The notes under the pieces: generated by a model | The model's input: only the letters and a program-made list of their open reading frames with translations | Told to the model about the DNA's origin: nothing | Databases searched by the model: none | Translations under genes and position numbers: made by a program | Assembly: GCA_028692715.1 (NCBI GenBank) | Contig: JAQUWU010000018.1 | Span: 21,871 to 85,870, forward strand | Direction: 5' to 3' | From: Paludibacter sp. | Lineage (GTDB): Bacteria; Bacteroidota; Bacteroidia; Bacteroidales; Paludibacteraceae | Length of the DNA stretch: 64,000 nt | Shown: positions 17,605 to 26,490 of the stretch, piece after piece | Layout: the number at the start of each line of letters is the position of its first letter | How positions within the stretch are numbered: the first letter of the stretch is position 1

Positions 17605-18810
17605 TTAAATTTTTGATTTCATCTCAATTTCGAATTTCAACTGTGTCTTATCACGTAAAACAGTTATTTTCAACGGTTTATTCGCTAGAGTTTCAAAAAT
17701 TTTCTTGAGTTCATTCACCGTCATATTAAATGCTTTTTCGCCATTAATTTCAAGAATTTGGTCACCTACTTTAATTCCTGCAGCTTCTGCAGGCGAATCT
17801 TCCCATACCATCCACACTTCAGTTTGTGGGATAAAAGGCAGTATTTGAGTTACTTCAATGCCGGCAATATTGTATCCAAATGTTTTATCAAAGTTTGCAT
17901 TTGGTTTAAAATAAAATTGCTTGTTTTGATAATCAATAAAACTATTAAAACGGCTCAACAACTGACTTCCCACTGTGCCATCACGATCTGACTTATCAAT
18001 AATTTGATTTATACAGGACGAATCAGGAAAAGCAACAATTGGATTTTCGATACAATATTTCCCAAAACAAATACTTTGCAGGCGGTTAATTTTACCAACA
18101 ATTTCACCATTCAAACCCTGCCCTATTGTTGCATGAACGCCATTTTCGGGCATTTTCAACGAATTTGATTTAAAGGTTTGGAACCATGCTGCAAGTTCTG
18201 CTCCTGTATCAATGAGCATGTTCATTTTTCTTTTTGTACTGTCCGCTTCTTGAACAATTAAGTTGATAAACATTTTTTCCCATTCGATGCTTATCGGAAG
18301 TTTTTCATACCCAAGAGGATCGGTAAAAGTTTTGCTATCATAAAATTTCACACGGTTTGTGTTGTAATTAATTTCAATAACATAATCCTGAAAAAAATCA
18401 ACTCCTACTAATCCATTTAATTTATATCCAGTATGTTTGCTCAAGTTGAAAACATCCTCTTTCAGCACAAAAACAGTTTTCGATTCAAGTTTTATTTTCC
18501 CGATATTCAATGAGTTACAACTACTTGTATAAGCCTCTAAATGATCACCACCACCCAGACCCATCAGTTCTTTTACATCCGAATAATTTAAGGTAATGTT
18601 ATCGCCGGGCATTAATTCGGTGATTAAGGTATTTCGAATACCCGAATCCAAAATTAAATTCAAAGGCGAAGAATTATTGACTTTTACTTTAATTACCACA
18701 TAAGTTCCCACCATTTCGAACGGAATAGTGGCTACCGGTTTTATTCGTTTCGAAATGGCACAACTCTGCAATAACAAACAACAGAAAAAGAGAAGAAGAT
18801 ACTTTCTCAT
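17605..18810 (-). CDS. Retropepsin-like aspartyl protease with PDZ domain, lipoprotein
   Basis: I choose the ATG at 18810 because it gives MRKYLLLFFCCLLLQSC, a clean lipoprotein signal with Cys 17; an upstream ATG at 18855 would add 15 residues before it. The 401-residue protein has two aspartyl protease-like half-sites, LILDSGIRNTLIT and MLIDTGAELAAWF, and a C-terminal PDZ domain (SPAEAAGIKVGDQILEING, about 320-400). Proteins of this layout are common in Bacteroidetes, but natural substrates are unknown. It is first in an operon with a beta-rich exported protein and a phosphoesterase, which suggests an envelope role. Confidence 0.85.
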   Translation of the reverse strand: MRKYLLLFFCCLLLQSCAISKRIKPVATIPFEMVGTYVVIKVKVNNSSPLNLILDSGIRNTLITELMPGDNITLNYSDVKELMGLGGGDHLEAYTSSCNSLNIGKIKLESKTVFVLKEDVFNLSKHTGYKLNGLVGVDFFQDYVIEINYNTNRVKFYDSKTFTDPLGYEKLPISIEWEKMFINLIVQEADSTKRKMNMLIDTGAELAAWFQTFKSNSLKMPENGVHATIGQGLNGEIVGKINRLQSICFGKYCIENPIVAFPDSSCINQIIDKSDRDGTVGSQLLSRFNSFIDYQNKQFYFKPNANFDKTFGYNIAGIEVTQILPFIPQTEVWMVWEDSPAEAAGIKVGDQILEINGEKAFNMTVNELKKIFETLANKPLKITVLRDKTQLKFEIEMKSKI

Positions 18811-18920
18811 AACCCCATCATTTTTCAATATGCGAAGATATGTTTTTTTTGCCATTTTTTATATAAACTCTATAAATTATTGATGAATGCGAATATTATG
18901 ATAAATATGTGAAAATGCAC

Positions 18921-18928
18921 TATTTTTG
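18921..18928 (+). promoter_or_regulatory. Probable -7 box for the TonB receptor operon
   Basis: TATTTTTG (TAnnTTTG) lies 57 bases before the receptor start in the divergent intergenic region. A TTTG -33 box is not clear. Confidence 0.5.
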
Positions 18929-18984
18929 TAAACAAAACGACCTACTTTTACTTTTAATAAGCGTTAAATCATATCTCATTCAAA

Positions 18985-21300
18985 ATGAACCGAACTATTT
19001 TTATCCTGTTTTTATTTCTAACAACAAGTATTTTAGTTGCTGCTAAACATTCCATTAGCGGAACAATTACAGATGCCAGTACAGGAGAAAGCATGATTGG
19101 TGCCAGCATAAGTGTAAAAGAATTGCCCGGAACAGGTGTTACAACAAATGGTTACGGTTATTACTCACTTACACTTCCTGATGCAAAATACACTTTTGAA
19201 GTAACCTATCTTGGTTATAAAACCATTGTTTTGCCATTAAATTTAAAGGAGAACAAATCAATCAATTTTAAGTTAGAAGCTGATTCCAAACAATTAAATG
19301 ATATAGAAATTACGGCACAACGTAAAAATCACAATATTACTTCCAACGAAATGGGGATGGAAAAGTTAAATGTGAAGGAAATAAGTAAAATTCCTGTACT
19401 TTTTGGCGAAGCTGATATTATGAAAACTCTGAAATTGACACCTGGAATAAAATCGGCTGGCGAGGGGAGTGGTGGAATGTTTGTTCGCGGTGGCAATAAC
19501 TCTCAAAACCTTATTTTACTGGACGAAGCTACCGTATATAATGCCGATCATTTACTCGGATTCTTTTCTACTTTCAACAGCGATGCCATTAAAGATATTC
19601 AAATGTTTAAAGGTACTGCTCCGGCAGAATATGGCGGCAGAATTTCGTCGGTGCTGGACATAAAAATGAACGATGGTAATAATCAGGATTATCACGTAGG
19701 AGGAGGCATTGGACTTATTTCGTCACGATTGAATGTGGAAGGACCCATTGTAAAAGATAAAAGTTCGTTTCTAATTACCGGAAGACGGACGTATGCCGAT
19801 TTGTTTCTAAAGCTTTCGCCTGATACACTGATAAATAATAACAAATTGTATTTCTACGATTTAAATGCAAAAATGAATTTTATCATCAACGATAAAAATC
19901 GCATTTATCTATCGGGTTATTATGGACGCGATGTGTTTGCTTTTCAGGATCGTTTTGGTATTAATTGGGGAAATATTACCGGAACCACGCGCTGGAATCA
20001 TATCTGGAATGAGAAACTTTTCAGTAATACTTCGATTATTTATTCCGATTACAATTATAAGATTGACATTATGCAGGATGCTGGATTCAGTCTGACTTCA
20101 ATTATTAATAACTGGAATTTCAAACATGAATTTCAATATTTTTCCAACAGTAAAAATACCATGTCATTTGGTATAAATTCTATATATCACAACATTATTC
20201 CGGGGCAATTGGAGTACTCCGACGATACAGATAGTATACCTATCAAACTCCAGAAAAAACACGCCATCGACAATTCAATATATTTCAGCAATGTATGGAA
20301 ACCAACTTATAATCTAAATATTAACTACGGATTACGTGTTTCCGCCTATCAACTTTTTGGTCCGGGAGATTTTTACACTTACAATTCCGATGGAGATGTT
20401 AATGATACTACTACTTACAAAAAAGGAGAGATTGTAAAATCTTTTTTTAACATAGAACCCCGAATAAATATAGCTTATGTAATTGATGAAAGAAATTCAT
20501 TAAAAGCAAGTTATACACGCAACACCCAAAATTTACATCTCATATCCAATTCCACGGCTTCTATGCCAACCGATATTTGGATTTCGTCTAGCAACAATGT
20601 AAAACCCGAAATCGGTGATCAGGTTTCATTCGGATATTTTAGCAATTTCTTAGATGATATGTTTCAATTCAGTTCCGAAATTTATTACCGTTGGATGCAA
20701 AATCAAATCGATTTAAAAAATGGTGCAAACATTAACGCAAACGATAAAATTGAAGGCGAATTGCTTTTCGGAAAAGGGAGGGCGTATGGTCTCGAAGTGT
20801 TATTGAAGAAAAAACAAGGGAAACTAACCGGTTGGATTGGGTACACTTTTTCGCGCACCGAACGACTGATTGATGGTATTAATAACAACAATTGGTATCC
20901 TGCAAAACAGGATATTACACACGATCTATCAGTTGTTGGTATTTACGATTTAAATAAAAAATGGTCTTTCTCGGCTTCATGGGTTTTCAATACCGGAAAT
21001 GCTGTTACTTTCCCCAGTGGAAAATATCTTATTAACGGCAATGTGCAATATTATTACACCGAACGAAACGGCTACCGAATGCCCGATTATCATCGACTGG
21101 ATATAGGAGCAACCTGGATGTTGAAAAAATCGAAAAAGTTCGAAAGTAGCCTTAATTTCTCAGTTTATAATGTCTACGGAAATAAAAATCCATTCTCTAT
21201 TGACTTTGAACAAAATGAAGATGACCCAACAAAAACGGATGCAGTAATGACTTATCTGTTTACCTATGTGCCATCAATAACCTATAATTTTAAATTCTAA
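18985..21300 (+). CDS. TonB-dependent outer-membrane receptor with carboxypeptidase-like N-terminal domain
   Basis: A 771-residue receptor with signal peptide (1-20), a CarboxypepD-reg-like beta-sandwich (ISGTITDASTGESMIGASI to FKLEAD, about 23-110), a plug domain (LKLTPGIKSAGEGSGGMFVRGG, about 120-235) and a long beta-barrel. It should import a ligand across the outer membrane using the TonB motor. It is shorter than SusC proteins and lies only 2 bases before a DUF4249 lipoprotein gene rather than a SusD gene. This pairing is common in Bacteroidetes and has been suggested for non-glycan ligands. The ligand cannot be read from the sequence. Confidence 0.9.
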   Translation: MNRTIFILFLFLTTSILVAAKHSISGTITDASTGESMIGASISVKELPGTGVTTNGYGYYSLTLPDAKYTFEVTYLGYKTIVLPLNLKENKSINFKLEADSKQLNDIEITAQRKNHNITSNEMGMEKLNVKEISKIPVLFGEADIMKTLKLTPGIKSAGEGSGGMFVRGGNNSQNLILLDEATVYNADHLLGFFSTFNSDAIKDIQMFKGTAPAEYGGRISSVLDIKMNDGNNQDYHVGGGIGLISSRLNVEGPIVKDKSSFLITGRRTYADLFLKLSPDTLINNNKLYFYDLNAKMNFIINDKNRIYLSGYYGRDVFAFQDRFGINWGNITGTTRWNHIWNEKLFSNTSIIYSDYNYKIDIMQDAGFSLTSIINNWNFKHEFQYFSNSKNTMSFGINSIYHNIIPGQLEYSDDTDSIPIKLQKKHAIDNSIYFSNVWKPTYNLNINYGLRVSAYQLFGPGDFYTYNSDGDVNDTTTYKKGEIVKSFFNIEPRINIAYVIDERNSLKASYTRNTQNLHLISNSTASMPTDIWISSSNNVKPEIGDQVSFGYFSNFLDDMFQFSSEIYYRWMQNQIDLKNGANINANDKIEGELLFGKGRAYGLEVLLKKKQGKLTGWIGYTFSRTERLIDGINNNNWYPAKQDITHDLSVVGIYDLNKKWSFSASWVFNTGNAVTFPSGKYLINGNVQYYYTERNGYRMPDYHRLDIGATWMLKKSKKFESSLNFSVYNVYGNKNPFSIDFEQNEDDPTKTDAVMTYLFTYVPSITYNFKF

Positions 21301-21302
21301 AA

Positions 21303-22115
21303 ATGAAAAATTATATATTCTTCATACTAGTCACCTTATCAATTATATATCTATTATCCTCATGTACCGAAATAATAGATGTAAATATTAATGCTTCGAA
21401 CCCACAAATTGTAGTCGAAGCAACTATTGGTACGAATGAACAACCATTCGTACTAATTACAAAAACCAATGATTTAAATGGAAGCGATCAAATTCAACAG
21501 GTGGAAAATGCTCAGGTCAGCATTTCTGATAACGATGGAAATGTAGTGAATTTATATGAAATTGCGCCTGGCCAATATCTGAACCCAACTTCAACTTTTA
21601 CAGGTCAAATAGGAAAAACGTATCATTTAAACATACTGGTGGAAGATAAAACAATTAGTTCAACTTCTACAATTCCTAGTTTTGTTCCCATTGATTCAGT
21701 TACAGTTATTAATTCAATTTATCCGGGAGGTGGACCTCCTGTGGGAGATCAATCTGCGTCTTTTTATGAAGTAAGTATTCATTATTCCGATCCGGAAAAT
21801 GTAATAAATTATTATCGTATTTTACTTTTTGTAAATGGTTTAGCACAGAGTGGAAACCATGTTTATACCGATAATTTTAATAACGGAAAAAATGTAATGC
21901 AAACCCTTTTCATGTACAATACAAAACTAAAATCGGGTGATATTATTTCCATTGAGATGGAATGCATTGATAAAAATGTGTACAACTATTTCCAAAGCAT
22001 GGATAACAGTGCTATGGGGTCAAGTCCTGCTAACCCTTATACAAATCTCACCGGAGCTATTTTAGGTTATTTTAGTGCGCATACGGTGGAAAAGGTAGAT
22101 TATGTTTTGAAATAA
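21303..22115 (+). CDS. DUF4249 lipoprotein, partner of the TonB receptor
   Basis: A 270-residue protein with lipobox LLSSC (Cys 21), then the DUF4249 opening EIIDVNINASNPQIVVEATI and an all-beta body. It starts 2 bases after the receptor stop, so the two genes are certainly co-transcribed. Members of the family probably sit on the outer membrane and assist the adjacent receptor, as SusD does for SusC, but this is inferred. A dense array of hairpin repeats begins 8 bases after its stop codon. Confidence 0.85.
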   Translation: MKNYIFFILVTLSIIYLLSSCTEIIDVNINASNPQIVVEATIGTNEQPFVLITKTNDLNGSDQIQQVENAQVSISDNDGNVVNLYEIAPGQYLNPTSTFTGQIGKTYHLNILVEDKTISSTSTIPSFVPIDSVTVINSIYPGGGPPVGDQSASFYEVSIHYSDPENVINYYRILLFVNGLAQSGNHVYTDNFNNGKNVMQTLFMYNTKLKSGDIISIEMECIDKNVYNYFQSMDNSAMGSSPANPYTNLTGAILGYFSAHTVEKVDYVLK

Positions 22116-22122
22116 GGTCATC

Positions 22123-22755
22123 AAAGAAATCGCGCCTACTGTGCTACAAAGAAATCTCAACTACGTGGTTCAAAACCAATATAAATTCAATTTTTATAAT
22201 AAAAATCAAACTTACGTGCTCAATATGAGGCACGGAGTGCTGATTTCTTTGTAATAAACAGTTTGACGTTCTAATTTTGAGCACCGTAGGTGTGATTTCT
22301 TTATGAGATTACGTTTGTTTTTTAGAAATTAGGTATATGACTATCAAATAAACCACATTTTAATTCGTTTTTAGAAATCACCGCTACGCGGCTCAAAACC
22401 TATATTAAAAACTGCTTCTACAAAGAAATCGCACCTACAGTGCTCAATACATAACTTCTAGAGTTGTTTCCTTTACATAAAACATATAAGCCAATTCTCA
22501 TTATGAGGCACTGAGTGCTAATTTCTTTGTAATAAACTGTTTAACTCTACAATTTGGGAGCACGTAGGTGTGATTTCTTAATAAGATTACGTTTTTTTTA
22601 GAAATCAGGTCTACGACCCTCAAATATAAATACACATTTTTTCTACAAAGAAATCACCGCTACGCGGCTCAAAAGACAATATATATTCATTTTCAACTAC
22701 AAAGAAATCGCACCTACAGTGCTCAATATAAGACATGCGGTGCTGATTATTTTGT
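22123..22755. repeat. REP hairpin array, upstream half (about 14 copies)
   Basis: Each copy is AAAGAAATC, then a 3-4 bp hairpin, then CTCAA. Copies in plus orientation start near 22123, 22148, 22201 (decayed), 22323 (decayed), 22372, 22422, 22599, 22647 and 22701. Copies in minus orientation lie at 22226-22250, 22277-22302, 22504-22528, 22555-22579 and 22733-22755 (decayed). Stem sequences differ but stay paired, for example GCAC/GTGC, CCGC/GCGG, GGT/ACC and CACC/GGTG. Five hairpins in the order A-,B-,C+,D+,E+ form a higher unit of about 277 bases, present at 22226-22446 and 22504-22725. Confidence 0.9.
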
Positions 22756-22831
22756 AACAAAAATAACAATCAAATATTTTTTTTATTTTTGCAATTACAG
22801 ACATCTAATAATCAACTTAAAAACTACAACT

Positions 22832-23293
22832 ATGGCAAACACTTACACACAATTGTACGTCCAAATTGTATTTGCAGTAAAAGGTCGTGAAAATTTAATC
22901 GGTGAAAAATTTCGTGAGGAATTAGAAAAAATTATGTGCACTATCGTAACAGATAATAAATCGAAACCTATTGCTGTTTATTGTAACCCCGACCACACGC
23001 ATATTTTTGTCGGTTTACACCCAAGTATTTCAGTATCAAAAATGGCAGAAGCAATCAAATCTGGCTCGTCTGGCTGGATAAATAGGGAAAAGAAAATAGT
23101 AGGAAATTTTAGTTGGCAAGAAGGTTATGGAGCTTTTAGTTATTCAAAATCGCATATTGATGCTGTTGTAAAATACATTCTCAATCAACCGGAACATCAT
23201 AAACGTAAATCATTTAAAGAGGAATATTTAGATTATTTGAAGAAATTTGATATTCCGTATGACGATCAATATTTGTTTGATTGGATGGATTAA
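22832..23293 (+). CDS. REP-associated tyrosine transposase (IS200/IS605 TnpA-like, Y1 HUH nuclease)
   Basis: A 153-residue single-domain protein with the Y1 transposase fold: the HUH motif H55-T56-H57 (NPDHTHIFVG) and a catalytic tyrosine, most likely Y115 in VVKYILNQPEHH. Such enzymes nick single-stranded DNA beside hairpins and bind 5'-phosphotyrosine. The gene is not bounded by IS200-type ends but sits within 23 short hairpin repeats with conserved flanks, the arrangement of RAYT genes and their REP sequences. It is therefore probably a domesticated enzyme that made, or still acts on, these repeats. Its length is typical and no frame defect is visible. Confidence 0.92.
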   Translation: MANTYTQLYVQIVFAVKGRENLIGEKFREELEKIMCTIVTDNKSKPIAVYCNPDHTHIFVGLHPSISVSKMAEAIKSGSSGWINREKKIVGNFSWQEGYGAFSYSKSHIDAVVKYILNQPEHHKRKSFKEEYLDYLKKFDIPYDDQYLFDWMD

Positions 23294-23321
23294 GAAAATG
23301 TGTGGATAATCTCAATTCTAC

Positions 23322-23854
23322 AAAGGATTCGCACCTACATTGCTCAATACAAGTATAGCTAATTAATTTGTTTCTAGATAAAAACCAAAAATTTTATGGT
23401 AGTTCGTATTGCCGATTTATTTGTAACTCGATGACAACCACCAATCCAATGGAGGCACGGAGTGCTGATTTCTTTGTAATAAACTGTTTAACTCTACAAT
23501 TTGGGAGCACCGTAGGTGTGATTTCTTAATAAGATTACGTTTTATTTAGAAATCAGGTCTACGACCCTCAAATATAAATACACTTTTTTCTACAAAGAAA
23601 TCACCGCTACGCGGCTCAAAACCTATATTAAAAACTTCTTCTACAAAGAAATCGCACCTACAGTGCTCAATACATAACTTCTAGAGTTGTTTCCTTTACA
23701 TAAAACATATAAGCCAATTCTCATTATGAGGCACGGAGTGCTGATTTCTTTGTAATAAACAGTTTGACGTTCTAATTTTGAGCACCATAGGTGTGATTTC
23801 TTTATGAGATTATGGCTTTATTTTTCTAAAAAGAAATCGCACTTAAAGTGCTAA
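23322..23854. repeat. REP hairpin array, downstream half (about 9 copies)
   Basis: Plus copies lie at 23322-23346 (decayed), 23547-23571, 23594-23619, 23645-23670 and 23829-23854. Minus copies lie at 23451-23475, 23502-23527, 23727-23751 and 23779-23803. The order A-,B-,C+,D+,E+ again appears at 23451-23670, followed by a partial unit. The spacer after hairpin E (about 23671-23726) is nearly identical to that at 22447-22503, so the array grew by duplication of whole units and not only of single hairpins. Confidence 0.9.
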
Positions 23855-23884
23855 ATATATTTTGATTTCTTCTTGCATAAAATT

Positions 23885-24862
23885 TTAAATTTTCCCATGT
23901 TTCTTATACCAATCAATCGCCTCTTTGATGGCCATTTTCAAATTGGTTTCAGGCATTTCCAGTTCATTTTTAGCTTTCGTATTATTATAGTATTCACGAA
24001 TTAATAACTGGTTGATATTCATACTGCACACATCAGTTTTTATTCTAAACAGTCTTACTAGATCACCAAATTTCCCTAGTATTTCTAAAAATATTGAAGG
24101 AATTTCTATCAAAATTTGTTGGTAACCAGCAATTTCACTTTGTAGGTTATAAAATTCTGAAAAAGATAGATTTACACCTGATGCAAGGTATTTTTCTCCA
24201 TTATTTCCCATCATTAATGCATTACAAACAGCAATAGCGACGCTTTTAACTGCCACAAAATTTTTTCCCCCTTTGGGCGCGCTCATAACTGATTTTTTAT
24301 AGCCCATCAACATTAATTTTCCGGAACTTGGCTTTGTATCCATAGATCCTATCATAAAAGTTGGATTAATCATCACAAAATGACGATTGGGCTTTTTGGA
24401 TGCTTCTAGTATGAGCTTTTCCGATTCAATTTTACTTTGCGCATAAAACGATTTTGTAAAGGGAAATTCTATTGGTGACAGTTCATCTGAAGATTTTTTT
24501 ATTGTTCCGTAACCAATCGTGTTTGCAGTGCTTATATAAACTAACTTATTAATATTCAATTCGTCTGCAACTTTCAAAATTATTTTTGTTCCTTCCACAT
24601 TAATTTTTCGGTAGTCATTATAATACAATAAATCGGTTGCGGTAATGGCAGCAATATGTATAATTGCATCACAATTAGTAGCTCCTTTTTTTAATGTGGA
24701 GTAATCGTCGAAGTTTCCTTCCAGAACATCAATTTTTGATAAATCGAAATAAATATTCTTTTTACTACGCACTATTATCTTAACCGAATGATTTCGTTTT
24801 AAAAGTTCAGGTACAACATGATGCCCCAATAAACCATTTGCTCCGGTCACTAATATGTTCAT
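23885..24862 (-). CDS. NAD(P)-dependent epimerase/reductase (extended SDR)
   Basis: A 325-residue Rossmann-fold enzyme with the nucleotide motif VTGANGLLGHHVV at the N-terminus and an active-site-like SFYAQSKIESEKLI with the YxxxK arrangement. It resembles dihydroflavonol reductase or 3-beta-hydroxysteroid dehydrogenase-type extended SDRs, which oxidise or reduce hydroxyl groups. The substrate is unknown. The gene is divergent from a classical SDR gene, and its 3' end lies about 30 bases from the last REP hairpin. Confidence 0.85.
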   Translation of the reverse strand: MNILVTGANGLLGHHVVPELLKRNHSVKIIVRSKKNIYFDLSKIDVLEGNFDDYSTLKKGATNCDAIIHIAAITATDLLYYNDYRKINVEGTKIILKVADELNINKLVYISTANTIGYGTIKKSSDELSPIEFPFTKSFYAQSKIESEKLILEASKKPNRHFVMINPTFMIGSMDTKPSSGKLMLMGYKKSVMSAPKGGKNFVAVKSVAIAVCNALMMGNNGEKYLASGVNLSFSEFYNLQSEIAGYQQILIEIPSIFLEILGKFGDLVRLFRIKTDVCSMNINQLLIREYYNNTKAKNELEMPETNLKMAIKEAIDWYKKHGKI

Positions 24863-24887
24863 TTAATTGCAATTAAAAATAATTGTA

Positions 24888-24895
24888 CAAAAGTA
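24888..24895 (-). promoter_or_regulatory. Probable -7 box for the epimerase gene
   Basis: On the minus strand TACTTTTG fits TAnnTTTG, 25 bases before the ATG. No TTTG stands at normal -33 spacing. Confidence 0.45.
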
Positions 24896-24930
24896 ACTAT
24901 TCTTTCAGTCAAATTAATCTTTTGAAAAAA

Positions 24931-24960
24931 TTTGTATTACGTTAATAATCTGTATATTTG
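24931..24960 (+). promoter_or_regulatory. Promoter of the short-chain dehydrogenase gene
   Basis: TTTG (24931-24934) and TATATTTG (24953-24960) are separated by 18 bases and end 26 bases before the ATG, a good Bacteroidetes -33/-7 promoter. Confidence 0.7.
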
Positions 24961-24986
24961 CAATAATAAAATTTTATCTAAATAAG

Positions 24987-25808
24987 ATGGAAAATAAAGT
25001 AGTTTTGATTACCGGTGCTAGTACTGGTATTGGTTTATCTGCAGCCGAACAATTAATGAATCGGGGTGCAAAAGTTTATGCAGCTTCGAGGCATGGTGAA
25101 AATTTAAAAACCGTTGAAAATAGTTTAGGAAAACTCATTCATGTAAAAATGGATGTAAACAAACAAGAGGAAATTGATGCTGTTATTGCACGGATTTTAA
25201 AAGAAAATAACCGACTTGACGCTGTAATTTCAAATGCCGGAAATGGCATTGCAGGTTCTGTTGAAGACACATCAGAAGAAGAAATGCGTTATCAGTTTGA
25301 AACAAATTTTTTTGGAGCGGTAAAAGTAATTAATGCTTGTATTCCTATTTTCAGAAAACAAGGTTCCGGAAAAATTATTGTTACATCATCTGTTGCAGCC
25401 ATTGTACCTATTCCTTTTCAAGCCTTTTATTCATCTGTAAAAGCTGCTTTACTGCTTTATATTCAAGCTTTATCTATCGAATTAAAACCTTTTGGCATAC
25501 AATGTTGCTCAATACTTCCAGGTGATACCAAAACTGGATTTACGGCAGCACGAAAATATACAGAAAAGTCAAAACTTCCTGAATCGGTTTATTTAGAAAA
25601 GATGAATAAATCCGTACAAAAAATGGAATACGATGAACAAAACGGAATGGATGCATTTGTAGTTGCCCAAAAATTAGTCAATCAGGTGTATAAAAAAAAC
25701 ATGAAAGTATCAGTTGTTCCTGGAATTCAATATAAACTTATTTGTTTTTTATTTAATAGGTTACCTGCCGGAATAAGACTTTGGTTGGTGGGGTTAATTT
25801 ATGGATAA
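24987..25808 (+). CDS. Short-chain dehydrogenase/reductase (classical SDR)
   Basis: A 273-residue enzyme with the cofactor motif LITGASTGIGLSAAEQL, NAGNG in the fourth strand, the serine of VTSSVAA and the catalytic pair in YSSVKAALL (YxxxK). Classical SDRs reduce carbonyls or oxidise alcohols with NAD(P)H. The C-terminus has a hydrophobic segment (LICFLFNRLPAGIRLWLVGLI) that may touch the membrane, as in SDRs acting on lipids. A terminator follows about 80 bases downstream. It is divergent from another reductase and the two may be functionally linked. Confidence 0.88.
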   Translation: MENKVVLITGASTGIGLSAAEQLMNRGAKVYAASRHGENLKTVENSLGKLIHVKMDVNKQEEIDAVIARILKENNRLDAVISNAGNGIAGSVEDTSEEEMRYQFETNFFGAVKVINACIPIFRKQGSGKIIVTSSVAAIVPIPFQAFYSSVKAALLLYIQALSIELKPFGIQCCSILPGDTKTGFTAARKYTEKSKLPESVYLEKMNKSVQKMEYDEQNGMDAFVVAQKLVNQVYKKNMKVSVVPGIQYKLICFLFNRLPAGIRLWLVGLIYG

Positions 25809-25891
25809 AATAAGTAATTCAACTTTCGCATATATATAAACTACTATTATTTAGTTATTTAATAATTTAATAGTAATGAAAATAAATACTG

Positions 25892-25927
25892 AACCCCACA
25901 AGTTATTATTGACTTTTGGGGTTTTCA
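25892..25927 (+). terminator. Terminator after the SDR gene
   Basis: AACCCCA and TGGGGTT pair around an 18-base interval, with extra CAAG/CTTT pairing inside, and are followed by TTTTC. Confidence 0.6.
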
Positions 25928-25929
25928 AA

Positions 25930-26384
25930 TTAATGATATTTTATCATTTTAAAGAATAAAACTCAGTATGAATAAAACATTCATAAACTGTTGATAACTG
26001 TTGAAAAGTACCTGAAAGAAATATTGAAAATTAATTTGCATAATTCAAAAACAATCATATTAATTAGTTGTTTTTAAAAAACCAAAATAGTTAGCACTTT
26101 TTTTATAGCTATTTTTAAACTTCATTTTAGTACTTATCATCATAGGGGTAAACAAAAAATTTATAACTTTGCAGTTATTAACAGGATGTTGATAAAGTTC
26201 CTATTTTATTGATATTCATCTAAATTTTAAAATTTTTGTTGTTGAAAATAATCTTTCTATAAACAATAACTTATTATACAAGTTATTCTCAATATTTTTA
26301 TCAACCTTATGAACACTCTATTATTATCTTTATAAAGTTTTTTTTAAAAATTAAAAAGAATAATATTAATGTTTTGTTTGAAAA
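25930..26384. other. Very AT-rich non-coding region before nadA
   Basis: About 450 bases with no gene. It holds TGTTGATAA at 25989-25997 and 26188-26196 (one mismatch to the DnaA box TGTGGATAA) and a possible promoter box TAACTTTG at 26164-26171. That would give nadA a leader of about 260 bases. I see no known riboswitch. Confidence 0.35.
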
Positions 26385-26490
26385 GACCCCTAACCCCTAA
26401 AGGGGAATATTTTTGGGGAATTAAAAAAAAGTAAATATGAATTCAAATAATCAATTTTCAAATCTTAACTCTCCTTTAGGGGTTGGGGGC
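26385..26490. repeat. Paired CCCCTAA/GGGG palindromic element, copy 2, overlapping the nadA start
   Basis: GACCCCTAACCCCTAAAGGGG (first arm, 26385-26405) and the inverted CTCCTTTAGGGGTTGGGGGC (26471-26490) flank a spacer that contains the nadA ATG (26437). The second arm is translated as SPLGVGG. Confidence 0.85.

Noticed and set aside
22123-23854. CRISPR-like array of repeats
   Set aside because: The repeats vary in stem and orientation, spacers differ in length and are themselves repeated, and no cas gene is present. A RAYT/REP array explains them.
25981-26306. Chromosomal replication origin
   Set aside because: Only two DnaA-like words with a mismatch each, no dnaA gene and no repeated 13-mers. 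The evidence is too weak for a call.
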